A stretch of DNA of 64,000 bases from positions 17,143,537-17,207,536 of the forward strand of contig CP093829.1 in NCBI GenBank assembly GCA_033063855.1, written 5' to 3'. Position numbers and translations under genes: made by a program. Source of the stretch: Smittia aterrima (Eukaryota; Arthropoda; Insecta; Diptera; Chironomidae). The notes beneath the pieces are model-generated. The model worked only from the letters and a program-made list of their open reading frames with translations, was not told the origin of the DNA and made no database searches. Each line of letters opens with the position of its first letter. The first letter of the stretch is position 1. This document shows, piece by piece, positions 45,701 through 58,200 of this stretch.

Positions 45701-48700
45701 CCAGATTGGAGGATCAGTTGGCGTAACTGCCAAGATCTTTGCTGTTTTCACCATTTCAACGGCCCCATCAAGGATTCCACGACCAGCGGAGAGAATTGGT
45801 TCTTGAGCTCGTCGACCTTCAGCAGAAATTTGTGCTGGGAATGAAACGTACTCAGGAGACGATGCAAATTGATAAAGTTGTTGAACGGCATCCAAGAGTG
45901 GCTCAGTTGCTTTCGAGCATCGTGCTCTTGCTGGTGGACTATAATCTTGATCCAAAGCTTTGATTTCACGTACCAACGAAGCTGTAGAATTGGCAACATC
46001 TTTAGCAGCTTGAACGAAATGACGTTTTGCAACTGGATTTTGAGTGTTTGAGCTGGCGTTACGACAAGCATTGCACAATGCAGAAGTATGCTTGGCAATG
46101 ATAGTTGCGGCTGATAAAACTTGTTGTTGAGTGCTTGCTGGTCCCTTGAGGACATCGCAACTTTGACGAATTGCTTGTGAAGCACGAGCAAAAGCGGATG
46201 AATCGACTAAGCCAACACGTCCAGCTACACTGGTTGGGTTTGAAACGCCAACAAGATATGCGGCTTGTGCTGCCGATTCGATTAAACCACGAATCGATTC
46301 AGAAACAGAATTGACAGCATGTCCAAACTCAACGTGTTGAGAGTGCTTGGCATTATTGGCAATACCTGTCATTCCATCTCCAAGAGTTCGACTCTTATCC
46401 ATGACAGTTTCGAGGCAATCGAAATATCCTTGATCGGTCAACGCTTCTTGGGGTGATTCCAACAAAGGACGAAGAGCTTCGATTGAACGAATTGCGTTGT
46501 CACATTCTTTTTGTCCTGGAGCAGCTTGCGTGCAGACGTCAACGAGTTTGTTGATGCTTTCCGTGACTAAACGAGCAGCTGATGAAAGCTCGTTCTTTGC
46601 ATTTGGATAAGCTGGATCGGTTGCTACGTTCTTGGCAGTTCCCAACAAGCTTACACTTTGATTCGTGACACCACGAAGTGAATCAACGATAACAGTGCGA
46701 GTGTATTCTTCTCTTGTCTGCCCTGCCATCTCAAGAGTGATTGTCAAAAGATCCTTGTAAGCTCCACAGAAATCTTGGCTTGTGTTTGCCAATTGAATTG
46801 GGCTAGCATATGATTGAGCGACACGTCCTCCAGCAGTGCTTAAGTTATTGGCAGCTGACTTGAAGTCATTTTGTAAATGACCGAAAGGTTTGCTTGATGG
46901 AGGATATTCCCCAACGTCAAGAATTTGGCGAAGTTCAATGATTGTCTCGTAAGACTCGTTAATGTCTTTCAAACCAGGAAGACAATCCTGAGTTCTTGCC
47001 AAAGCGGTCTTTACTCGTTTTGCTGAAGTGTAGAGATATTCTTGATTGTCATTGCTTTGAAGAGTTCGTTGAGCTTCTTCGATCATTTTGATTGATTCGA
47101 CAATAACATCATCTGCGCAATCGATAACTTGTGGGTTCTTGTTTGTTGCAGCAACTCCACGAACTGATTTTGTGAAGTCTCCAAGAGCTAATGCAGTGTC
47201 ACGACCGGCCACTCCAGCATAGTTTCCATTTCCTTGTGAAGCAGCTGACAAAAGTTGAACCATTGCGACATCAACTCCGTTGCTTGTGCTCGATAACAAT
47301 TTGAACGATCCATCTTCAGTTTCTCCAGGCAAAGGTCTCAAAGTTCCTTCGCGTGCAGCTCTCTTTGTATCAGCAAGAACATTTCGCAAGTTCTTTACAG
47401 CATCAAGTGCTGATTCAAGTTCGTTACCACCGCAGACATCACGAGCTCTTTGAGCTGCTGATCGAAGTTCATGAATCGAGTGAGTCAAAGTAATCGAACT
47501 CTTGCTAAGATGAGTGGCTGCTGCGTTATCGCGGACACTTGGTTGAAGGTTTCTCGCTGATGTTGCGATTTGCGTTCCTGGTTCCAAGAATTGTTCGGAC
47601 GCTTCAATCAATCCAAGTTGAGCTGAAGTGTCATCAGGATGACCCAAAGTATTCTTCACACCAGAAACGAGTCTTGGAATTTGTTCGGCGACTGCTTGAC
47701 AATCTTGAATCAAAACTTCCTTCGTGTGAATGTCATCACTGAAAGTGATTGCATTTTGAGCAGCGCTAATGCATTGTGTTGCAGACATAGCGGCTTGCTT
47801 CGCGCAATGTTCCAAATGTTGGATCAAGTGTCTCTTCATAGCTGGTGTAATAGCTGTAGTAGTTGTGATGTCACGCAATAAAACAGCGGCATGACGAAGT
47901 GATTCTTGATGGGCTGGTTCATTTGGTGAGCTCGCACAGAGACGTGCTGCTTCAACCATCTTTGCTGTAGCATCAGCAAGTTGTTTAGCAGCAGCCAACA
48001 ATCGACGTTGAATCTCTGAATCTTCGTGACGTTCAGCTTCACCCTTAATCGACTTGATGAGCTCAGCTGTTGCTTGTCCAAGAGCCTTGGCTTGACGAAT
48101 CATGTCTTGTGGATCACTTGATGAGACGAGCATATCAGTAGCGACCAAAACACTCTCCATTGGGTTCTCATCCTGAACACGAACTGCTCGTTCGCTTGAG
48201 CAAACCTTGATGTGTTCAAGTAATTCTGTAAGTGATCTCGAAACGTCACGAGCTGCAGCCATCAAATCACCCTTAAGTTCAGGATTGCCTGTGGCCTCAT
48301 TGCAAACTTCAACAAGAGTTGAAACTGCTTTAGCGACTTCGCGAGCAGCTGCTTCGAGCTGTTCACGGCAAGCTGGTGATTGAATTGTGGGAGCCACGAC
48401 ACGAGTACAAGCGACAAGTTGACTTGTGGCAAGAGCGCACTGACTTGCGGCACCAATGACTAAAAGAAATTAATTTTCAACATAAGCTTTCTAATTCAAT
48501 TAATAGTTCAAACAAGTCACCTTTAGTTCTAGTAGCTTCATCGTCACATTCCGAAGCGATTGATTTGGCTTTCAGCACAAGCGCAGCTGTTGTGTTAGCA
48601 ACGGCCTTTGCTAAAGCAAGCAACATATCGTGGAGTTCGCGACTTTCTTCACTGTCTTCTCCGATAGTCGACAAAACTTGTCCACTTGCTTCACCAACGC

Positions 48701-51198
48701 GGCTGGCAGCATTGAACAGACTTTGACGTGGATCTTTAGCTTCAGGCTCAGCAGCCTTAAGCAAGTCGCTGAAAGCGTTGCAAAGACGTCTCGTCGCTTC
48801 AAGAAGCTTGTCACCATTTTGATCGTCATCCATCAAAGCAGCTATTAAACGAACTTCCTTCGTCACTTCAGGGATCGATTGTGCGATCTGTGAAACAGCA
48901 GCTCCAACAGCGTCATGATCAATTTCTTCAGCATTGGAAGCAGTAACAACTTGAGCTGTTGCTGCATTCATGTTTGACAAATGGCTAGTGACGACTTGCT
49001 TAGAAGTCTCGAGAGTAACTTCACGCCATTGCATTGATCCAGGATCAGTTCCAAGTGGCGGCAGAGTTGCTTTCGTTTCCAAATCTCGTTCAGCTTTTTC
49101 GATCGCTTCTTGACCGGCTGAGATGTATCCAAGTAAGGCACGCTGTGGTTCACTCAAGATAGAGCTGACACGTGTTTGTTGAAGCTGTGAATGACAAACC
49201 AAAGGCAAAAGTTAGAAAAATGAGAAGAAAAGTCATTAGCAATCGCTAGAAATTCCACCTACGCCTTTAACTCTCCCAAAGAAAGCTAAATGAATAAGCA
49301 TAGAACGAGAAGAAAACAATTTTCTTCAGTAATGTTTACTACGTGAAAAGGTCAAATGTTTTACGAAATCAAGGGACCGAAATAATTATGAAATAAATGT
49401 CGAACGAATGGACTGAAAAAATTATAAAACGAAAATCTTACCATCGGTGGTTGATGAGCTAAATTGACTTGCCCAACGATGGCACCGAATTGTGGCGAAT
49501 TCTCACCAGTTGTGTAAGGGGTCGAGCCTTTTAATGAAATAATAAAGCAAATGAATGAAAGGAAATCATAAGAAACGTGAACGGAAAGTTGTAATAAGTT
49601 TTGAGAAACTCACCATCAGAGCCTCGAAGCAATCCCGGCTTGTAAACTGATTCTTCATTGACCCTTCCGACCTTTGTAATTTCTTGTTGAATGATTGAAG
49701 CCCTTCACGAAATCATTTGTTAAAAAAGGTTAGAGGATTAAATTTTCATTCCAACTCACTTGAATGGTGCAACGCTTTCCTCAACCATCGTAGAACCTTC
49801 ATCTCCTTCAATTCCAAAGTGATCCTTGCTCTGCTTCTTCTTTAAGATGATGTCGATGTATCCTGCGATAAGCTGTACAATCTGCTCTGCTTCCGTTGTC
49901 TGGACGGAGTAGTATTGATCAGCATAATCGCCGAAGTCGAGAGTGAAGGTATTGGGCGATGCTCCCCATCGTCTGACGGTTGTCAACGGCCACGTCTTAA
50001 GGATTTCCTTCGTTCTCTCGTCCAATCTCAAGACAGAATCTTTAGTAACGCCCAACAAACGTGGAACCAACTTGTTTTTTCCGTGCATCTTCTCCTTTAC
50101 CAGGAAGAACGTGACACCATAGGTTGGCAGCTCACGAGCTGTTTTCGTGTACTGAACTTTAGCATCGAGTTCACTGACGCTGATGTGCTTACGATGTTCA
50201 GCAAAAATCTTTTTCTCGATGTTCTTTACACGGACATATGATCCCGGGAGAAATTCTTTCAAGCTGAAAGATAGTTCAAATGTTAGTCAAATGTCAAGAA
50301 AGTGAAGAAGTCGTAACTTACTCCAAGAATCCTGGTTTGTGCTTGTTATCGTTGAAATCTCCGAATTGGATATGAACTTGAATTCCAGCAAACTCGCAAG
50401 CTTTGTTTTCAGTAACTGGATGTGTTCCATCCAAAATGGCATCACGAGCTTGAACGTAAAGCAAGTTAAGCTGAACGGGATCAGTCGAATCGATGTTCTG
50501 ATCAGAGAAGAAATATTTACGACGCAGCAAAACCGTTTCGCTTTCATCAATTCCTTGCTCACGAAGCGTTCGGCTGATGTCAACCCAGTTGATCTCATCA
50601 TCCGTGCGCAGCTTTTTTCTTAAGCTCTCCATTTTAGCGTCGCGGTCACGCTCGCCTTTCAATGTTCGTCGCAACGTCAACGTTCCAAAATTGGATTTGT
50701 TGTCCGGTTGATTTTCGTTTTGTGACTCTTGCTCTTCACGCACGAGCCCGTATTCCTCATGATTGGTAATGCCAATCTTTGTGCAAATGACAACCATCAG
50801 TTGAGAAACGGGCTGTGAGTCGTCGACCAAAATTGTTTTAACAGCACCATCGAGCATTCTAACGCGCAATGTTCTCAATTTGCGACGGTATTCGAGAATG
50901 TCGAGATTGCGGAGCATGTAGTAACCGAGGTTACGTCCTGGCTCGAGCCATACTCCTTGACGGTTATCTTCATCGGACAGGAAGAGTCCATATTCGGTGG
51001 CTGTCGAGGAAAATTACTCTTAAGTCTCATCCTAAATCCATCAAAAGCTGTATCCTTACCTTGTCCTTGAACAGCATCAGCAAACTTGTCTCTAATGAGG
51101 CGGCAGGCATCAAATACTGTCGTGTTGGGATCAAACTGTATCGTCTTTGTGACACGCCCGCCTTCCAAGCTAATCCGCAACGATAATTGCGCGGCCAT
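39729..51198 (-). CDS. rhea: talin
   Basis: Eleven coding exons: 51198-51060, 51000-50322, 50263-49760, 49702-49614, 49527-49442, 49184-48521, 48459-44422, 44358-44168, 42315-41677, 41281-40020, 39960-39729. Every phase agrees; 2840 residues, close to Drosophila talin. Talin links integrin beta tails to actin at cell-matrix junctions. The N-terminal FERM head spans about 1-400: F0/F1 with YGLFLSDED and YYMLRNLDILEYRRK, and the integrin-binding F3/PTB with WGASPNTFTLDFGDYADQY. The rod (about 480-2650) is a series of Ala-rich helical bundles. It includes the conserved KVMVMNVTSLLKTVKAVEDE-type junction of exons 8 and 9, then the C-terminal actin-binding bundle and the dimerisation helix (LEEARNKLTAIRHAKYRQK). 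A fly-type tail of about 220 residues with Thr-rich repeats ends the protein. Exon 1 is preceded by a splice acceptor 13 nt before the ATG, so the 5' UTR is split. The intron after exon 8 starts with the weak donor GTTCGT. Confidence 0.97.
40024..40282 (-). repeat. Thr-rich tandem repeats in the talin C-terminal tail
   Basis: Four imperfect units of about 17-21 residues in the exon 10 tail, each built on NN(V/L)S-x-F or LSSF followed by a Thr run and a Gly/Pro turn: NNVSTFKSTTNTTSG, NNVSLFKKTTTTTTSG, NNLSTFRTTTKQTGG, ELSSFRTTTTTTGS. They follow the dimerisation helix and precede the final 77-residue exon. The units suggest tandem growth of a disordered, possibly phosphorylated linker. Confidence 0.8.
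42753..42986 (-). CDS. hypothetical 77-residue ORF inside a talin intron
   Basis: An ATG-led frame on the same strand as talin, inside its 1852-bp intron 8. The start has a good fly-type context (CCACA before ATG). The N-terminal half is hydrophobic/basic and the C-terminal half acidic and helical (TAQRIEKVDGDDSSND, EEELIRLISTPIVDAITK). Codon composition looks coding, yet no close polyadenylation signal or promoter is seen. It does not join talin in phase: the nearest upstream AG would lead straight to a stop. It is either a small nested gene or a chance frame. Confidence 0.3.
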   Translation of the reverse strand: MKDETRIFLSIDHIKILFRFNFSFLSRIIETAQRIEKVDGDDSSNDHFRSDYEEELIRLISTPIVDAITKIDENREE

Positions 51199-51212
51199 TT
51201 TTTAACGGGATC
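51199..51212 (-). promoter_or_regulatory. talin 5' UTR splice acceptor
   Basis: On the minus strand CTTTCAG ends at 51212, and a 13-nt leader (51211-51199) precedes the ATG at 51198. The transcript therefore has at least one upstream non-coding exon, somewhere in the gene-poor DNA to the right. Confidence 0.65.
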
Positions 51213-54202
51213 TGAAAGTAAAGAAGAGGAGATATCGAGATTAATATAAAGTTCAACACGAAACACTGGAGGCTCAATGCAAATGTTTGTCGACTGAGAA
51301 GATTGATTTTTCGCGTCCCACAGAAGAGAAAGCGCAACATTATTTCAGCCTTTGTGCGATAATATTGGGAAAATATTCTTTGCTTCCGTTGTAATACGAA
51401 CAACATCTCGGCCGAAGTCTATTTGTTTCCCGTTCCGCGTTTAACAAATCCACTCGACTCTGTTTGATTTCTCCTTTCGACATCAATGTCTTCAATGTTG
51501 ATGATGTTCTTTTCATGTCAAAAGAGTCGCAGTCGAAGAGGGAAGCGAGGCATTTTCAAAGAGGCGCTTTGTACAAATAAAGTCCCCGGAACGGAAGTTT
51601 AAAAAAATTCTAAAGCTAAGCGGAAGAGAAAGATTCCCTCGACCCATTTAAACAGGTGAATGAACCTTCAAACGAGCCTTAGTTGACTTCCCTTTTCCGT
51701 CTTCTCAATCGTTAGACTTAAAAGCATGAAGAAAGGAATTAATTGTCGCTTTCCTGAATACTACTTAGTAGGAATCGTTGAAATCTGGCGACACTTGGAC
51801 CCAGACAGAAGTAATGATGCTACAGTAGAAGGGAAAACGAGACCCTAGATAATAAATAACCTTCACTCCCACAAGCAGTAGCTGTCTAAACTTTACTGAG
51901 AAAAGGATTGAGAAGGACGAATCTATAAGCCATTTCTGAATCTCACTCGTCCTAGTTTTGAGCGAAAGAGTTAAGCAAATTCGACTGAAAACCCTTTTAT
52001 CCATCCAGCCGCCCACAATCTTTGCCATTAGAGAGTTCAGCTTACTGTCGCTTTCGAGGCAAGTCAAGTTGACATGAAAACAATGAAAAGTTGAAAACTG
52101 TTTACTTTCTCTTAGGCGAAATATTAAAGTCAATGACAGTCGAGATTTTTCGATTAAAGATTTTTGAAAGGCCTTCCGCGTAATCTAAAAATTTGTAATA
52201 ATCATTAGGCATCCTTCACCTTTCGATGTTTGAGAGTTCATAAAATTAAATCTCCAACCCTAGTTCCTTTGTCTAATGGCTCTTTAATCGACTTCGTGCC
52301 GAGTCAACTGATAACATGGAAAACGTTTGGAATGAAAATTTTCCTCGCTATTCAACTAAAAACATTTCAATTACAAAAACGTGAAAGAAGGGAAATTGTC
52401 GAGGCATTGAGAGAAGGGAGTGAACTTGTTCTTATTAATAGTTGGAGCACATTAATGGATTATTAATAGAATGTGAATGTGTCGTAAGAGCTGCCATCAT
52501 GTCAACGTCAGCGAAGATGGCAAGTGAAGGGCGATGATCGATGAAAATGAATAGATTTGTGCGCAACGCAAGATTCCTTCGTATCTAAGAAGATTATTTC
52601 TAAGCTTCTCCACGAGCTTAGAAACTAGTTTCCCTGAGATCCCTTCGTAGAATCTCCCGAGAAACATGAGACAATCGCAATCGGTGTGAGATGATTGATT
52701 GGCGTTACTAGAGACGACGAATAAAAATCTCTTCCACCCATGTCATCATAATTCATGAATCGTAATTACTAGCTCGACAAACAAGATGAAAAAGAAAGCT
52801 TCTCCTCTCGCCTAAAAGGGAGAAGAGGTAAATCATAATAATTGCTTCGGAAAAGGCCGATTAACGAAGAGGCAAGAGCGTCTTTCTCCTTCGTCACATT
52901 CTCGAGCAAATAAATCCAATCTCAATGACCATCTTCATCTCATTATCGCAGTGCGAAGCCATACGGTAGAACAAATATTTGATGTTTCCGCCCACGTACA
53001 TAGAGCAGCCATATCAGGTAGTACCATCCCTCGCCCTTAAAATGTGTTCAAGCTGGAGCACGAACGATTGATGAACACATTTTTTCGGTTGAACCTCTTT
53101 TTATCATGGACGTTTAATCATTGACATCGAGCTCTCATCGTCATGTGGGCTTCACCGGAATTTTACGAAACGATTTTTCCTGTGACGACCCTCGTGCTTA
53201 TGTTGACTTTTCGGTTTTACTTTAATGAAAACTCCGCTCTCCCCTCTGTGATGGCGAAAAGCGAGGAGGAAGGAAAAGGGACTCGGAATGTAGGTGAAGA
53301 GCCGCAGTTCTTTAGATAATCGTTTTGGGAAATTGATTTTCTCTTCGCTCCATATGTGTGCGTGCGAGTGTGTAAATTTTCCCTTTTAGTCTTTAAATCC
53401 AATTTATGGAGTTGGTCCCGGTCTTAAAGTCTCGTTTCTTCTTTGTGGAACCGATTCACTTAAATCCCTAACAAATCTTCTTGCTGTGGCGGGCTCGTAA
53501 AAGCTTCACGAACAGAACTCTCCATAAATTTAATGCTCAAAGCTCCATCGAATAGAAGTTAGTACTCCACTCTCATCCCTATAGTGATTCCCATTCTTTA
53601 TCGTCTTTACATTTCATTTGTGTTTCCGTTCTTTTCTTTCACGAGTGAGAGAGAGTGGAAGATTTTAGACGACGCACCATGTTGTAGCTCAGGAGATGGA
53701 AGGAAAATCGATACGAAATTTATACACGCTTCAAGGTGTCGCCTTCCCTTTTATACTTATGACACTGTCGTCTGCTTTGAGGCAGCAGCATGCACTGAAA
53801 TTGCAAAGTCTCAAATCTCTCCTCTTTCCACCCACATCAAGTACTCTGCACTTCTCGTAATCTTCTTGAATGTGGCACAATGATGCATAATGATGTTGAA
53901 TAGGCTTGAGAGATGAGCCGGAAAGTTCTTAATGGATTAACATTCTGCACGCTAAGGTTTTTTGTAGACGACAAAATAAACGAATGCCCATTCCGATTAG
54001 CGGTTTATTGATCCACTAAGAGGGATTGAGTGAAAACAAACTTTGGTGCAACATTCATTTGGGAATGATTTATGTATTTTCATTAAAATCCTTCTCGCTT
54101 TTCCTGATAGCTTCAGTTTAGTTTGGATTTCTTTTGTTGCCTGAAGCAAACGATCATGAATTTGAAAACGGCTGTCGCTTCCTGAAATCAATCAATCAGG
54201 TG

Positions 54203-54240
54203 CTCAATGGAACGTTTTCAAAGTGCCTGAATGGAACGTT
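54203..54240. repeat. short tandem direct repeat
   Basis: AATGGAACGTT occurs at 54206-54216 and again at 54230-54240, each preceded by a GTGC-like word, giving a 24-bp period seen twice. Confidence 0.5.
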
Positions 54241-55254
54241 CGGTTTGCAATCAGAATTGACTGATTCGATATTGATAACAATTAGAGACGAGTGGTCGTC
54301 ATGACGAATAAAATTCATTAAAAGTTTAGCTCCTTGAGGGCATTTCATTTCAATTTGAAAACCAATCGTGGAGCTTCCACGACGAGAAATGAAAATTAAA
54401 TTCCCTTCATGTTGCCATCTTCAATTGTAATCTCTTCTACGTGATTTTTCTCAGCTTCTCGTTGTCTCGGTGTCGCGAAAACAAGAATTTTCAAGGAAAA
54501 TTTCGGAAGAGCTCAGAAGGCAAACGTGAGCATAAATTAATTAGCTTTTTGTTGTGGCTCACAGAGAAGCGGAGCAGAGAAAAACTTTTAAAATGGATAT
54601 TTCTTCGTCTTATCGCTGCATGCCAACGAAAAAAAAAACTCTTTAAACACCCACGAGAAACTTTAAGATCTCAAAAATTCTTTCATCTCATTCAAATTCC
54701 CAAAGGTTTCCATGCCAACACAACGATTCCTCCATCGATGCACCCTCTTGGAAATAACTGAAATCCTCGCACTAACACACCCAAAAGCCAGTTTGTTACA
54801 TTTTTTTCCCGATGATTTTTCCGACTAACACACTCACGTTCGAAGGCAACAAAGAAAGAATGTCGAGAAAAGAACAAAAGCTATGAAAATTCCATGTTTT
54901 ATATTTTTCGCTGCTCCATGTCACCCGCACAGGAGAAGGAAGAGGAAAAAAATTGGGAAAACACGGTGCGGTTGAGAGAATGAATGGAAATTCAAAATGA
55001 ATTTTCACACACCAACACATGAGCAGACGAGAAAAAATGCTATCGCTTGAAAATTGAATTCAGCGCTTTAATATTCACATCGCGATGCGGTGGAGAATTA
55101 CGTTCAATCAACGAAGCTTTTGTTTAATAATGAAGTTCCTTAAATGCTTTTAGTGAAAGCACTTCCGGTTGATTATAAACTTTTCCATTAAGAGTTCAAC
55201 TACCTTCAGTAATGCATTAGATAATTCAATATCCTTTGCGTCCATCTTTGTTTT

Positions 55255-55286
55255 CAATGTAATTTCATTCAATTAAAATTACATTG
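55255..55286. repeat. 11-bp perfect inverted repeat
   Basis: CAATGTAATTT (55255-55265) faces AAATTACATTG (55276-55286) across a 10-nt loop. It lies in non-coding DNA right of talin, with no gene or terminator context. Confidence 0.6.
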
Positions 55287-58200
55287 GAACTTAACTCCGG
55301 ATTCTGAGAAAAAATTCTCAAATCAATTCACAATTCACTCAACTTTTTTTATCCTTCCACATCTTACCAGTTCAACATCTAACAAAGAACTGAAAATTCT
55401 GTGACACATCCGTGTGCGTTTCAGTTGGAAAATGAAATTTAATATGCGCACATGTTGCAATTTTCAGTGAAACTGGAGGAGAACGAGAGTCGAAGGAGAA
55501 ATTTTCGTCGCCGGCGCAGTGACGAAAATCGAATTTTCTCTCGACTCAGTCCTCGTGACTAAAAAGTTATCGGCAAAATGGAAAATTCTAACGGTGCATC
55601 ATCATCGTTCTTACTGTTCTGATAAAAAATGTTCTTAATTTACTTTCACGAAACAAGTTCATTTACCCGCAGAGATTTTCTCATGCGCAACAGAGGAAAA
55701 GTTCATCTCACACTCTTCAGGAGTGGATTTTCAATTGATGATGAGTTATGGGCGATTTATTTTTTTCAATATTGCACAGTGTTAAGTCGAGGCTGAGCCT
55801 AATGGAACGAGGCAGAGACCGGCACTGACACAATTTACGAGTCTGATTCATGATTATCAGCGCAGCGAAAAAGAACGCGAGGCCGACATGAATTATTCAT
55901 CATCATGAACGTTTATGATTTAATTCGATTTTCTTCCCATCGCGAGAATTGTTTTTACATCCTCGCTTGTTTCCTTGGAGATGGGAAAACATGTTTTCCT
56001 TTTGGAACTTACATATAACTTTGCGATTTATCGAAAGCGAATGTTACGCGGTTTTACAATTGTCATTGATCGATCGCTGTCCGAAAGTGCTTTGTGGACG
56101 AATGAAATTGTAAATTCATTTTTAATTTGGCATCAGTCGCCACATAATTCACATGGCAAAAATTGTGAAGCCGGCTGATGGTGCCCAATGAACTGCCCAT
56201 TAACAACGATAAAAAGTGGTCGGGAGGAGTCCAGAAAAAAAGATCAAATTAATTATGTTAATTGGTGAGGCTTCCCGAACACAACATGACCGTCCGATAC
56301 AGACAGACATCGTTCTCTGCTTCGCCAAAAAATTATGTTCGGCTCTCATGCAATGAAAACTTTGCAAACGCTCTATGACAATTGTTTTGTGTTACGTTTC
56401 ATTTACATGATCATCATGTTTCGTCCTCCCACAGGCAAATTGGAGGAACGCAGCAAACACATAAAACACATACGAGAGAGATGAGAGTTTGAGCACATGA
56501 GAACAGGACAGAGAAAAAAGTTTCGAAAAATTGATTCAAATGCATAAAAGTATTTTTGTAAAGCAGCTTCAACATAAAAGCATAAAACACATTCCGGAGA
56601 ATTGGGTAGATCTGAGTTTTATCGTATCATCAACACATTGCATGTAAATGTAGAGAATGAGAGCTCTGACCATGCAAATTCTTCACCCATAAATTCAAGA
56701 ACCTTAAATCGAACGAATCGGGTGGAAATTCACTTTCATTGTTTCGTTAAATTCCACTGCTCGCTTTCACATGTTGAAAAGGGGATTTTTGGCGGCTGTG
56801 GTGTGGAATTCAATCTCTCATTTTCAAGTCGACTCTTTAAAGTGAAAATAATCCCGATTTTCTCGCATTAACTTCGTTCTCGTACAGCAGATGAGATCGA
56901 GGACTTTATTGTAATTATTTCCACATTTTCCTTCTCCTTTACTTTCTTCGCATGAAAACAATTTAACAAGTGGAGAAGTTTGCTAAGCGAGGCTTCAAAG
57001 CAATGTGAAGAGCTTTCAAAATTTTCTTCGAGCGCGAAGCAAACAGAAAATTTATTTGTTTCGTAAAATTAAATTAATCGCGTCTTTGTTATGTCTTCTC
57101 TTGTTTCGAGCTGGTGATGCTGTTGGAGAGGTGGTAAAGGCTTCTTAATTCAAATTTATTTCCCAGCTTCTCAAGAAGCGATTACCGTTAAGTTTTATTC
57201 GAGTAATCCTCGCCAGAGTTTTGATCTCTAAGAGGAAATTTCGATTTCAATTAAACATTCGCAGAATTTTCTTATAAACCTCTAACTAATGTGCGGGTGT
57301 AGGAGCGTGCAATGATTTGCGACGAAGTAAAGGGTGAATGGGGGTTGGAAGGAAGAGGTAGAATACGTAACGTTTCCGGTGATCATGCTTGAAAAGATTT
57401 TTACAGAATGCCAGCGTCAAACGTTGACACAACCATGAACCTCGTGTACCGGCAGGAAATCAAACAAAGTTTCTGTTTGAAAAAAGAAAGCTTCTTGTCC
57501 TGTTTTATTTGCCGTCGTCGCCATCATTCTCATTGAACTAGAATCGATTTCAACCCACTTTTATATTTTTTCGAGTTTACACAACAAAAACAAACTTTTC
57601 TGCTCACTCGCAATGATTGCTTGCGTCTAATTGAATTATTTGATTTCGTTTATTTATGAGACCAACGTATGAGTGTGTATGAGAATGGAGTATCAATTGG
57701 ATTCAGATGGAAAACATGAGAAAGAAATAAAAGTTAATGGAAGCAGACGAAACGCATCGGGGACTGTAAATCATGAGGATAGTTAAATATTTCGCACCAA
57801 AGCCTCCAAGAACTCCAATTAAATCGGGATTTTTGGAGATTTTCAATATCAAGCGGTTGAAAAATCGTTTCCATATCCTCTTTTTCGATTTGCCAGAAAC
57901 ACGACAGAGAATTTTATAGAGTAATGATCATTAATTTTAATGCTTGAGCTGGGAAGCACAATTTCCATCCCAATAATCTCCAATCAATTAAATGAGAAAC
58001 AACAAGAGACGACTTTAACGGAGAAGGGAGGAGAACAAGACCTCTGCCTACATAGTAAGATAAATAAAATTTCGAGCGATAATTGATCAATAAACTTTTC
58101 TCCTCGATTTTCTCTAATAAAATTAGATGACAACGACGTTGTCGCGAAGATGAAAAAAGCAACGAGCCGGCAGGACAAAAACTAATGCGATTTATGCATC

